A stretch of DNA of 64,000 nt from NCBI GenBank assembly GCA_036676355.1, contig JAKFDA010000063.1, positions 47,823-111,822 of the forward strand, written 5' to 3'. A model generated the notes under the pieces. It searched no databases. It saw nothing but the letters and a program-made list of their open reading frames with translations, and had not been told where the DNA came from. Position 1 is the stretch's first letter, and every line of letters begins with the position of its first letter. The translations under genes and the position numbers were made by a program. Positions 51,185 through 59,310 of the stretch are shown here, piece after piece. This DNA comes from ZC4RG42 sp036676355 (GTDB taxonomy: Bacteria > Pseudomonadota > Gammaproteobacteria > Burkholderiales > SG8-39).

Positions 51185-52609
51185 TTAACAAGGCATCGGC
51201 GCATTGCGGCGCGCGTAGTACCACCACGTCATCGCGATGCAGGTGATGTAGAAGGCGATGAAGCAGTACAGCGCGGCATCGGGGCTGCCGGTCATGGCAA
51301 TGGACGTACCGTAGCTTTTGGGAATAAAGAAACCGCCGTACGCGCCGATGGCGCCGGAGAAGCCCAGCACCGCGGCGGCTTCCTTGTTGCCGTCCTTGAC
51401 CGCCTGTTCCTGTGCGTCGATGCCCTTGCCTTGCGCGGCGCGTTGACGCTCGGTGAGAAAGATCACCGGGATCATGCGGAAGGTCGAGCCGTTGCCGATG
51501 CCGGTGGTGACGAACAGCGCCATGAACATCAGCAGGAAGCCAGTGAAATTGCCGGCATAGCCGCTGGCCGCGTCCGGCAGGAAGTACAGCACGCCGACGA
51601 CCGCGACGACCATCGCGACGTAGTTCCACAACGTGACCTTCGCGCCGCCGAGCTTGTCGGCCAGCCAGCCGCCGAAGGGGCGCGACAGCGCGCCGACCAG
51701 CGGTCCCATCCAGGCGTACTGCAGCGCGAGCACTTCCGGAAACTGACTTCTGATCAGCAGCGGAAAACCGGCCGCGTAACCGATGAAGGAACCGAAGGTG
51801 CCGAGGTACAGCCAGCACATCAGCCAGTTGTGTTTGCGCTTGAAAATCACCGACTGCTCGGCGAACGACGCTTTCGCATCGGCGATGTCGTTCATCTTGA
51901 ACCAGGCGATTGCAGCGCACAGCGCAATGAACGGCACCCAGATGAAGGCCGCGTTCTGCGCCCAGATCGTCTTGGTTTCACCGGCGGGATTGACGATGGT
52001 CTGCGAGTCGCCGCCGGAACTGCCGAACACCGAGAACGCGATGATCATCGGTACGACGAACTGCACGGTCGAGACACCGAGATTGCCGAGGCCGGCGTTC
52101 ACGCCCAACGCCGAACCCTTGCGCTCCTTCGGAAAAAAGAAACTGATGTTCGCCATCGACGACGAGAAATTGCCGCCGCCGAAACCGCATAGCAGCGCGA
52201 GGATGAGCATGGTGGGATAAGTCGTGCTTGTGTCCTGGATCGCGATGCCGATGCCGATGGCCGGAATCAGGAGCGACGCGGTCGAAACCGCGGTCCAGCG
52301 GCGGCCGCCGAACACCGGCACCATGAAGGAATAAAAAATTCGCAGCGTCGCACCCGAAAGTGCCGGCGCTGCGGCGAGCCAGAACAATTGGTTGGTGCTG
52401 AACTTGAAGCCGAGGTAGGGCAGATTCACCGCCACCACGCTCCACATCTGCCAGATTGCGAAAGCGAGAAACAGGCAGGGCACAGAGATCCACAGATTGG
52501 TGCGTGCGATCGCCTCGCCCTCGCGCTTCCAGAACGCCTTGTCTTCAGGCGTCCAGATGTTCAGCACGCGGCCGTGTGCACGCCTTCCAACCAGAACTTC
52601 AGTGTTCAT
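51185..52609 (-). CDS. narK2: Nitrate/nitrite transporter NarK, second copy (NarK2 type)
   Basis: 474 residues, twelve helices. Nitrate signature in helix 5: GFGGGNFSSSMANISFFFPK; the second signature region is AVLGFSGAIGAYGGFFIPKSYG in helix 11. Arg residues that bind nitrate are present in LRIFYSFMVP and GNGSTFRMIP. NarK2 types exchange nitrate for nitrite. It stands directly upstream of narG and 39 bases behind narK1 on the same strand. Confidence 0.95.
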   Translation of the reverse strand: MNTEVLVGRRAHGRVLNIWTPEDKAFWKREGEAIARTNLWISVPCLFLAFAIWQMWSVVAVNLPYLGFKFSTNQLFWLAAAPALSGATLRIFYSFMVPVFGGRRWTAVSTASLLIPAIGIGIAIQDTSTTYPTMLILALLCGFGGGNFSSSMANISFFFPKERKGSALGVNAGLGNLGVSTVQFVVPMIIAFSVFGSSGGDSQTIVNPAGETKTIWAQNAAFIWVPFIALCAAIAWFKMNDIADAKASFAEQSVIFKRKHNWLMCWLYLGTFGSFIGYAAGFPLLIRSQFPEVLALQYAWMGPLVGALSRPFGGWLADKLGGAKVTLWNYVAMVVAVVGVLYFLPDAASGYAGNFTGFLLMFMALFVTTGIGNGSTFRMIPVIFLTERQRAAQGKGIDAQEQAVKDGNKEAAAVLGFSGAIGAYGGFFIPKSYGTSIAMTGSPDAALYCFIAFYITCIAMTWWYYARRNAPMPC

Positions 52610-52648
52610 GTCCGTCTCCTTCTGGAGATACGTAGATGGGTTGTTTGG

Positions 52649-53932
52649 TCATTGCGCGCTCACTGCGGGCGCGGCCATGTATTCGGTGCGCCGCACTTCG
52701 GTGAAGTACATCCAGATCAGCGAGACCCACACCACGCCGTACATCAACATGAACGCGCTCGAACGGATGCCGGTGAGGTCCTGCAGGGCGCCGAAGAGAA
52801 TCGGCAGGAGGAAACCGCCCAGGCCGCCGGCGAGTCCGACAATCCCGGAGATCGCGCCGATGTTGTGCGGAAACTCGTCGGAGACGTATTTGAAGACCGA
52901 GGCTTTGCCGAAGGCCCAGGCCACGCCGATCACGAACATCAGTGCGGTGAACATCCAGGCGTTGAGGCCGATGTCGAATGTCTTCGGGCCGTCGAGCGTC
53001 AGGACGGTGAACTGCGTCTGCGGATAGGAAAGCAGGAACAGGCAGATCCAGCTCACCCACAACACCCACCAGGTCACGCTGTGCGCGCCGTACTTGTCGG
53101 AGAGCCAGCCGCCGATGGCGCGCAGCACGCCGCCGGGCAGCGAGAAGCACGCGGCCAGCAGCGCGGCGATGCGAATGTCGAAACCGTACTCGCCGACGTA
53201 GTACTGCACCATCCAGAGCGACAGCGCGACATAGCCCCCGAACACGATGGAGTAGTACTGGCAGTACTTCCACACACGCGGATCCTTGAGCGCCTTCATC
53301 TGCTCGCGCCACGTCACTTTGGAATCGACGCGATGCGCCGGATCGCTGGAGGAGAAGAACCAGAACACCATCGCGGTGACCAGCAGCGCAATCGCATAGA
53401 CCTGCGGCACCATCGTCCAGCCCACCGCGACGACGATCGCCGGCGCGACGAACTTGTTCAGTGCCGCGCCCGAGTTGCCGGCCCCGTACACACCCATGGC
53501 GAAGCCCTGGCGCTTGCGCGGAAACCAGCGTGCGACGTAAGGCGTGCCGACGGAGAAGGAGCCGCCGGCGAGTCCGACGAACAGACCGAGCACGAGGTAC
53601 TGCCAATATTCGGTGGCGTACTGGATCATCCAGATCGCCGGCACGCAGGAGAGCATCAGAACGAACAGCACGATGCGGCCGCCGAGCTTGTCGGTCCACA
53701 TGCCGAGCGGCACGCGCACCAGCGAACCGGTCAGCACCGGCGTGGCGGTCAGGATGCCGAACTGCGTAGCGTTGAGTCCGAGCTCCTGCTTGATCGGAAT
53801 GCCGATCACGCCGAACATCATCCACACCGCAAAGCACACTGTGAAAGCGAGCGTGCTGGAGACCAGCACCGACATCGCCTTGCCCGACTGCGCGGCTGCC
53901 ACTTGAACCTCCCTGTGCACGGTTGAATCCAT
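52649..53932 (-). CDS. narK1: Nitrate transporter NarK, first copy (NarK1 type)
   Basis: 427 residues, twelve helices. Motifs GLAGGSFSVGTPYVARWFPRKRQG in helix 5 and SGIVGLAGGLGGFLLPILFG in helix 11 are those of the NarK1 type, thought to import nitrate with protons to start respiration. The start at 53932 is followed by a polar 19-residue lead; M20 is an alternative. It is the first gene of narK1-K2-GHJI-ppiC. I see no clear FNR box in the 120 bases upstream. Confidence 0.94.
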   Translation of the reverse strand: MDSTVHREVQVAAAQSGKAMSVLVSSTLAFTVCFAVWMMFGVIGIPIKQELGLNATQFGILTATPVLTGSLVRVPLGMWTDKLGGRIVLFVLMLSCVPAIWMIQYATEYWQYLVLGLFVGLAGGSFSVGTPYVARWFPRKRQGFAMGVYGAGNSGAALNKFVAPAIVVAVGWTMVPQVYAIALLVTAMVFWFFSSSDPAHRVDSKVTWREQMKALKDPRVWKYCQYYSIVFGGYVALSLWMVQYYVGEYGFDIRIAALLAACFSLPGGVLRAIGGWLSDKYGAHSVTWWVLWVSWICLFLLSYPQTQFTVLTLDGPKTFDIGLNAWMFTALMFVIGVAWAFGKASVFKYVSDEFPHNIGAISGIVGLAGGLGGFLLPILFGALQDLTGIRSSAFMLMYGVVWVSLIWMYFTEVRRTEYMAAPAVSAQ

Positions 53933-54071
53933 GCCGCGATGGTGGGCTTACGCGGATTTACACAACATTCACCGGTGGGAGGTTTCGATCAGCGCAGAAG
54001 GAGGAGGGCGCTTAGCCGAATGACGGATGGGGGTCCGTCGGAAGAACTATGGTGATCGCGCTCGAAGCTAA

Positions 54072-54496
54072 TTGGATACCTCGATGTCCTTGCTCGTACA
54101 TAACACGTGTCTGTATTGCGAGGATCGCGCTGGGTTGGCGGCCCCCGAAGATCACGCGGCCCGCAACGAAAAGCTCAAGGCCTTCGCGACGAAGGCCCAG
54201 CGCTCAGGGCATTCCATCAGTTGCCGCCGGCGATATGAACGCCACGCCGTGGGTCCAGCGCGTTCATGGGCGTCGAGCGGCTCGGGTGGCGCCGCGCCAC
54301 CGAGCTTGCGCCGACCTGGCACGCCGCAATGCGAGGGTGGTTCGGTATACCCATCGATCATGTGGTCGCGTCGCCGGGTTGGACACTGGTCAGCAGCGAG
54401 ATCGGTCCGTACATCGGGTCGGATCATCTGCCGGTGTTGGCTCGTTTATCGTTCGCCAGGAGCCAGTCGAAGAAAGAATGGAAACTCGCGCCATGA
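54072..54496 (+). pseudogene. Degenerate endonuclease/exonuclease/phosphatase (EEP) family gene, C-terminal remnant
   Basis: Family residues are spread over three reading frames. HAARNEKLKAFATKAQR (frame of 54072) leads to SVAAGDMNATPW (frame of 54049), then ELAPTWHAAMRGWFGIPIDH and SEIGPYIGSDHLPVLARL (frame of 54266). GDMNATPW and GSDHLPV are the active-site motifs of EEP proteins. At least two frameshifts are needed to join them and the N-terminal half is missing, so this is a relic. Confidence 0.78.
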
Positions 54497-54498
54497 CT

Positions 54499-54530
54499 GT
54501 TCGTGGTTCGACGAGGCTCACCACGAACGG
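54499..54530. repeat. Hairpin repeat behind the EEP pseudogene
   Basis: GTTCGTGGT pairs with ACCACGAAC around TCGACGAGGCTC. Fourth copy of the TTCGAC..GCTCACCACGAACGG family in this window. Confidence 0.75.
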
Positions 54531-54558
54531 CTTCGTGAGGCACTTAGTCAGACATTTA

Positions 54559-54891
54559 TTAGGCGACGGCCAACTTCAAATATCCAATTGATCTAGTGGC
54601 CGGTTTCACCTTGATCTCGATGTCGTAACCGAGCCGGTTCAGGCAATCCATCAGGTTGCGTTCGGACAGGTTAGCGAAGTTGCCACCATCATTTCGGACA
54701 CCCTGGGTTGGGTGAGTCCCATGCGGTAGCGGCTTCTTGTTGAGTCAGCTCGAGTCGCCGGATGTCCTTGATGATTTCGACGACCAGGCCGGTTTTGATT
54801 TTCAGTTTTCCGCGTCGCGCAAACCGAGGTCGACATAGATATTGTCGGAGCTGCGCGTGACTTTGGCACCCTTGATCGATCGTTTTTGCAT
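54559..54891 (-). pseudogene. Degenerate HigA-type (XRE family) antitoxin gene
   Basis: From the ATG at 54891 (MQKRSIKGAKVTRSSDNIYV, then DLGLRDAEN) the frame hits a TGA. The protein continues in other frames: KIKTGLVVEIIKDIRRLEL with TQQEAAT, then MGLTQPRVSEMM, then NFANLSERNLMDCLNRLGYD with EIKVKPATRS, ending LKLAVA. That is a complete HigA-like antitoxin with an HTH, broken by three single-base frameshifts. The frame that overlaps its start (MELIRARLKVTEALAKEL) may be the tail of the partner toxin, which is otherwise gone. Confidence 0.8.
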
Positions 54892-55226
54892 TTCGCAACT
54901 CCTTCGCTAACGCTTCGGTCACTTTCAATCTGGCGCGAATGAGTTCCATGTCCGTTAGCGACCGATCATCTGATGCCTACTGGATTCCCGCTTTCGCGGG
55001 AATGACGGAACGAGGCGATCGCGGCTTGTGGCGTGTGGCGTGGCTCGTCCCAAACGTCAAACATCGTTAAATGTGCTCAGCCTCCGGGCGAGCGGACCGA
55101 TATACCGATTGCGAAAAACAGGATCGAACCTACTGTGAAAGTAATGCCGACGTAGCGCCAGCGCAGTGGCGCGTGCCATCCCAGTTGGTGAAAGAGGTTG
55201 CACTGACGAGACGAGGAGGGACAATC
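54892..55226. other. Gene-free stretch with one REP-like repeat
   Basis: Between the antitoxin relic and the PEP-CTERM gene. At 54984-55003 lies ATTCCCGC-TTTC-GCGGGAAT followed by GACGG, the same unit as at 33768-33787. The rest shows no gene. An open frame runs from 55071 into the PEP-CTERM gene but does not look coding. Confidence 0.6.
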
Positions 55227-56057
55227 ATGAACATGACTACCGCTGCCGTGGTCATCGCGTTTGCAGCAGCGCCGACGCTCGCTGCCAATGACGCGCATGC
55301 TGCGCCCTTCTTACCCGACTTCGCCGCCGCGACCTTCGTGCCGGGCGAGCCGATCGACAATCCGTACTTTCCCCTGCTCGACCAGAAGACCCGCGTGTTC
55401 GTCGGCGAAACGCCCGATGAACGTTTCGAGCTGACGGTGGTTGGCGCGGGGCCGGTCATTCTCGGCGTGCAGACCACGGCACGGCGCGACCGTTCATTCG
55501 AAGACGGCCTGCTGGTGGAGGACACGTTCGATTACTACGCGCAGGATGCCGTCGGCAATGTCTGGTACTTCGGCGAGGACGTGACCAACTTCCACTACGA
55601 CGACGAAGGCAATCTCATCGGCACTGACAACGAAAGCGCATGGCGGGCTGGCATCAAGGGCGCGCTGCCCGGCTACATCATGCCGGTCGATCTGACGGTC
55701 GGTTTCAACTACTACCAGGAATTCGCCGTTTTGGACGAAGCGCTCGACCAGGGATTGACGTTTGCGGCCGATCAGATCGTCTCAATTGCCATCGGCGAAT
55801 TCAGCGGTGTACTGCAGGTGCTCGAAACCTCGGAGCTGGAACCGGATGCCCGCGAGTTCAAGTATTACGCGCCCGGCGTTGGCCTGATCCTGGTCGAAGA
55901 AGAGCTTGATTCCGAGTTCCAGAATCCCGAGGCCACGTTCGAGCTCGCCGCCTCGATCCCCGAACCCGGTACGCTCGCGTTGCTCGGCCTCGGACTGTCC
56001 AGCATGTTCTTCATTCGCACGCGGTCGCGCGTACGGGCACATCGCACTCCAAGTTGA
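55227..56057 (+). CDS. PEP-CTERM sorting-domain protein
   Basis: 276 residues from the ATG at 55227, with GAGGAGG ahead. N-terminal signal peptide (ending AANDAHA), a beta-rich acidic body (residues about 30-245, for instance LPDFAAATFVPGEPIDNPYF), and the C-terminal sorting signal IPEPGTLALLGLGLSSMFFI followed by a basic tail RTRSRVR. An exosortase elsewhere in the genome should cleave it and attach the body to the surface. The body fold is unknown to me. Confidence 0.9.
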   Translation: MNMTTAAVVIAFAAAPTLAANDAHAAPFLPDFAAATFVPGEPIDNPYFPLLDQKTRVFVGETPDERFELTVVGAGPVILGVQTTARRDRSFEDGLLVEDTFDYYAQDAVGNVWYFGEDVTNFHYDDEGNLIGTDNESAWRAGIKGALPGYIMPVDLTVGFNYYQEFAVLDEALDQGLTFAADQIVSIAIGEFSGVLQVLETSELEPDAREFKYYAPGVGLILVEEELDSEFQNPEATFELAASIPEPGTLALLGLGLSSMFFIRTRSRVRAHRTPS

Positions 56058-56119
56058 CCTGACGCAAAGCGCTTCTCCCGAATGGCGCTAAGCTGGGTTG
56101 CACTGTCATGGAGGTGCGT

Positions 56120-56302
56120 ATGTTCCACTCCCTGATTCATTTATGCGAGACCAGGCGGGTATGGGTCGCGCTCGATGAGAGCGTTGAGCGATGCCGTGAG
56201 ATGAACGGTTGCGAACGCTGCCCGTACGAAGCGTTGTTCGCCACAGTGGGCGACGAGTATCGCCGCTGCATCGAGCGGAGCAAGATGGCCGCGGCGGAAT
56301 AA
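56120..56302 (+). CDS. Small Cys-containing hypothetical protein
   Basis: 60 residues from the ATG at 56120, preceded by GGAGG at six bases; an ATG at 56108 gives four more. It has four Cys, three of them in ERCREMNGCERCPYEAL, which could form a small metal site. No signal peptide or helix through the membrane. It is not recognised, but composition and ribosome site favour a real gene. Confidence 0.6.
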   Translation: MFHSLIHLCETRRVWVALDESVERCREMNGCERCPYEALFATVGDEYRRCIERSKMAAAE

Positions 56303-56347
56303 CGGGTCTGTTGAGTCAGTGCTGTCGATCAGACGGCGGTGGCGGCG

Positions 56348-56725
56348 CTAAGATCCCGCGTGCGTAGCCTCGTACTGCTCCTGACAATTGCGGCAACGCA
56401 GCGCCGCCGGGTTCGCACGCAGGCGTTCGATCACAATATCTTCTTCGCAGTCGATGCATATCCCGCCGACTCCGCTCACAAGTCTGCCGCGCGCTGTTTC
56501 CAATGCTTCAATGGCATTCATATCGCGCTTCAGTTCAGCGATTTCGACGTCTGTAAGCAGGTCCGCGACGGATTGATCTCCGTCGTCGTGGGACTCACCC
56601 GTCATGCTCTGATAAGTGTTGTCGAGTCCGGTCTGCCTGCCTTCCTGCACTTCCGCGCGCAGTCGCGCCATTTCCCGGTCGATGAGTTCGAGCAGCTCAT
56701 TACGTTGAGTGGAGTCCAGTGGCAT
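56348..56725 (-). CDS. DksA/TraR-type zinc-finger protein
   Basis: 125 residues from the ATG at 56725 (GGAGGG six bases upstream). Coiled-coil part (RNELLELIDREMARLRAEV), then a C4-type finger, CIDCEEDI to CRNCQ. The DksA-like fold reaches into the RNA polymerase secondary channel. It is shorter than DksA (151) and lacks the coiled-coil tip acidic pair in standard position, so it is a paralogue of unknown target rather than DksA itself. Confidence 0.88.
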   Translation of the reverse strand: MPLDSTQRNELLELIDREMARLRAEVQEGRQTGLDNTYQSMTGESHDDGDQSVADLLTDVEIAELKRDMNAIEALETARGRLVSGVGGICIDCEEDIVIERLRANPAALRCRNCQEQYEATHAGS

Positions 56726-56825
56726 GTGCGACCCTCCGTTTGATCCTTGACCTATACAAACAACAACACTGTATTCGGCTCTCGGCCGGTCGTGTTGATG
56801 CCGGTCAAGCATGGTCCCGTTTCAC

Positions 56826-57353
56826 TTAACCATTCGCCGAGAAGGCCGGGTGATAAACGACTTTCCCGCGCGCCGGGTTCGGCTGAATGTCATAGGCGAG
56901 GAAGTGCTCCTGCGGTACGCCTTCGAAGACCAGCGTCGGTCTGTTAGCGAATCCGAAACGAGCATAGTAGTCCGGTTCGCCGAGTAACACACATCCGACC
57001 GCATCCATGGCCGCGAGTAACGACAAGCCCTCATTGACGAGCGCGCTTCCTATGCCTTGCTTTTGGTGGCTGGGCAAGACAGAAATGGGTCCGAGACCGT
57101 ACCAGCCTTCACTACCGTCTGAGATCTCGACGGGCGAAAAAGCAATATGCCCGACCACTTGAGCGTCACTCTCGGCAACTAACGAAATTGTGAGTGCGTT
57201 GGCGGTGCGTAGCGCGTCGATGATGAAATGCTCGGTGTGCTCGCCGTGGGGATGGCGCGCAAAGGCTGCTTTCGTCACACGGGTTATCGCGTCGAGGTCG
57301 TGCGCGGTTTCGGGCCGGATTCTGAAAACCCGCGTCATCTCAGAGTCGATCAT
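56826..57353 (-). CDS. GNAT family N-acetyltransferase (YhbS-like)
   Basis: 175 residues. GNAT fold: RIRPETAHDLDAITRVTKAAF at the start, VVGHIAFSPVEI and the acetyl-CoA loop GPISVLPSHQKQGIGSALV, then VLLGEPDYYARFGFA and the PQEHFLAYDI end typical for the YhbS group. The substrate is unknown. Two starts are possible (57353 and 57338). A DksA-like gene follows on the same strand after 100 bases. Confidence 0.92.
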   Translation of the reverse strand: MIDSEMTRVFRIRPETAHDLDAITRVTKAAFARHPHGEHTEHFIIDALRTANALTISLVAESDAQVVGHIAFSPVEISDGSEGWYGLGPISVLPSHQKQGIGSALVNEGLSLLAAMDAVGCVLLGEPDYYARFGFANRPTLVFEGVPQEHFLAYDIQPNPARGKVVYHPAFSANG

Positions 57354-57521
57354 CGTGTGGTTGGTGTTTTGACCTAGAGAGGAGTGTCGTCATTCAACGA
57401 CGGAGATGAATGCCAAGTTTTTCGCAAACCGGCGTGCGCCGGGAAATCATCGCGACTTCCTGCGATATATTGCATTCACAAGAATGCGGCGTGTGCCGTT
57501 TGAACAAGGAGCAGAAAAATT

Positions 57522-58106
57522 ATGCCTTCCAGTATCCCGTTTCGGCGCGGCGCGGTGTTGATTTTCATGGGCGCGGCGTTGGTTGCGATGCCCGCTTTGG
57601 CCGAAAAACCGTCCTGGGCAGGCGGAGAAAAAGCCGGCAAGCATGAATCCAGCAATGTCGAGAGCTACGAGCGAAACCATGAGCGTAGTCGTTCAAGCGG
57701 CGACTACAAGCACAGCGGCAATGATCATCGCTACGATGATCGCGATGGGCGCCGGCACGAAGCGCGCGACGGCGGCGTCTCGGTGAGCGTCAATGCCTAT
57801 TTCGGCGACCGTGAACGGCATGCCGTGCGCGACTACTATGCCGACGAGTACCGCGGTGGCCGCTGTCCGCCCGGTCTGGCGAAGAAACATAACGGTTGCA
57901 TGCCGCCCGGGCAGGCGAAGAAGTGGTCGGTCGGCCATCGCCTTCCGAGCGACGTGATTTTCTATGATCTGGAGCCGGAAATCGTTATTCGCCTGGGTAC
58001 GCCGCCCGCGCGACATCGCTATGTGCGCGTCGCGTCCGATATTCTGCTGATTGCCGTCGGCACCGGCATGGTGGTCGATGCGATCGAGGACCTCGGCCGT
58101 ATGTAG
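57522..58106 (+). CDS. RcnB/CigR-like exported protein
   Basis: 194 residues. Signal peptide (ending AMPALA before EKPSW), a long polar His/Arg/Asp-rich middle (NHERSRSSGDYKHSGNDHRY and on), then the RcnB-type repeat CPPGLAKKHNGCMPPGQAKK with WSVGHRLP, a family domain that ends in a hydrophobic helix (ASDILLIAVGTGMVVDAI). RcnB is a periplasmic nickel/cobalt homeostasis factor and CigR a Salmonella relative. AAGGAG precedes the ATG, and a terminator follows. Confidence 0.85.
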   Translation: MPSSIPFRRGAVLIFMGAALVAMPALAEKPSWAGGEKAGKHESSNVESYERNHERSRSSGDYKHSGNDHRYDDRDGRRHEARDGGVSVSVNAYFGDRERHAVRDYYADEYRGGRCPPGLAKKHNGCMPPGQAKKWSVGHRLPSDVIFYDLEPEIVIRLGTPPARHRYVRVASDILLIAVGTGMVVDAIEDLGRM

Positions 58107-58130
58107 GTTGGTTTTGCAGTCCTGATTCAT

Positions 58131-58163
58131 ACGCCGCGTCTTGTTTCAAGGCGCGGCGTTTTT
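58131..58163 (+). terminator. Rho-independent terminator behind the RcnB-like gene
   Basis: ACGCCGCGTCTTG (58131-58143) pairs with CAAGGCGCGGCGT (58147-58159), one G-U pair, three-base loop, then TTTTT. It separates this gene from the convergent nap operon. Confidence 0.92.
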
Positions 58164-58198
58164 ACGTATGCGACGCGCTATCGCTTTTGGTACAGGTT

Positions 58199-58810
58199 TT
58201 ATTCCTGCTGCCCCGGCGACCACATCGGCACGTTGGCCATATTGGGCAGGCGATGTGCGATGCCCTTGTGGCAGTCGATGCAGGTATGAGTGCCCGCGGC
58301 GAGGTAGTTCGAGTGCGCTTCCTGTGCGCGCGGACTCTGGCGCGTGAAATCCATGTACTCATAGCCGTGGCAGTTGCGACATTCGAGCGAGTTGTTCGCC
58401 TTCATGCGCGCCCATTCGCGCGATGCGAGTTCGAGACGCTTGGCCTGGAATTTCTCCGGCGTGTTGATGGAGCCGAAGATCTTGCCCCAGACTTCCTTTG
58501 ACGCCTGCATCTTGCGCGCGATCTTGTTGGTCCATTCGTGCGGCACGTGGCAGTCGGAACATTTCGCTCGCACGCCGCTGCGGTTGGTGAAATGAATGGT
58601 GTCCTTCAACTCGGCGTAGACGTTATCGCGCATTTCGTGACAGCCGATGCAGAAGGGTTCGGTGTTGGTCAGTTCAAGCGCCGTGTTAAAACCGCCCCAG
58701 AAGACAATGCCGGCCACAAACGCAACGACCGTTACCAAACCGAGGCTGAGATGGGCAGACGGACGCCGCAGCACCCGCCAATAGCGCATCAGAGTGTTTT
58801 TCATCTTCAT
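58199..58810 (-). CDS. napC: NapC, tetraheme cytochrome c quinol dehydrogenase
   Basis: 203 residues. One N-terminal anchor (about 22-42) and four CxxCH heme sites: CIGCH, CSDCH, CRNCH and CIDCH. It takes electrons from quinol and passes them to NapAB in the periplasm. It is the last gene of the operon; its ATG shares one base with the napB stop. RcnB-like gene with its terminator is convergent. Confidence 0.96.
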   Translation of the reverse strand: MKMKNTLMRYWRVLRRPSAHLSLGLVTVVAFVAGIVFWGGFNTALELTNTEPFCIGCHEMRDNVYAELKDTIHFTNRSGVRAKCSDCHVPHEWTNKIARKMQASKEVWGKIFGSINTPEKFQAKRLELASREWARMKANNSLECRNCHGYEYMDFTRQSPRAQEAHSNYLAAGTHTCIDCHKGIAHRLPNMANVPMWSPGQQE

Positions 58811-59301
58811 TAGCGGGCGGGCGTGCGTTCGGCTTTGGTTTTAGCGCCGCCGCCGCGTTTCAGCACGGTGTCGACGTCCTGGAAGGTGCTATCGACCAGC
58901 GGCTTCGTTTCGGTCTGCGTCACATGGCATTGCGTGCAGAAATAGCGGCGCGGCGAAATGGTCGCGCGCACATTGCCGTCGCGATCCATGTAATGCGTGA
59001 CGCTGAGCGGGATGGCCTGCGTCTCGGGAATGCGATCGCGGTTGTGACAGTACAGGCAGCGATTGGCATTCTTGTCCAACTGGTAGCCGTCGATCTTGTG
59101 CGGAATCGTGGGCGGCTGCATGGTGTACGCGCGTTCGCGCCGCTGATCCTTGTTTTCCACATTCGACAGGACGGGCGGGCGTGATTCTTCGTCCAGCGGT
59201 GTCGATCCGCGCAGGGCGTCGGTGAGGCGCGGTGGCTGGGCGAACGTCATGGTCGCGATCAGTGCGCAGGCGAGGATCGCGAATCGCAGGCATGTTTTCA
59301 T
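58810..59301 (-). CDS. napB: NapB, diheme cytochrome c subunit of periplasmic nitrate reductase
   Basis: 163 residues. Signal peptide (MKTCLRFAILACALIATMTFA), two heme sites CLYCH and CTQCH, and the family stretch RPPVLSNVENKDQRRERAYTMQPPTIPHKIDGYQ. It passes electrons from NapC to NapA. Nine bases separate it from napA. Confidence 0.96.
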   Translation of the reverse strand: MKTCLRFAILACALIATMTFAQPPRLTDALRGSTPLDEESRPPVLSNVENKDQRRERAYTMQPPTIPHKIDGYQLDKNANRCLYCHNRDRIPETQAIPLSVTHYMDRDGNVRATISPRRYFCTQCHVTQTETKPLVDSTFQDVDTVLKRGGGAKTKAERTPAR

Positions 59302-59310
59302 TCGCTCCCC

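Noticed and set aside
52388..53926. A 512-codon open frame on the plus strand
   Set aside because: Antisense to narK1 and narK2, with biased composition and no recognisable domain.
55071..55226. N-terminal extension of the PEP-CTERM gene
   Set aside because: The signal peptide begins at 55227 just behind GAGGAGGG; the upstream part has no coding character.
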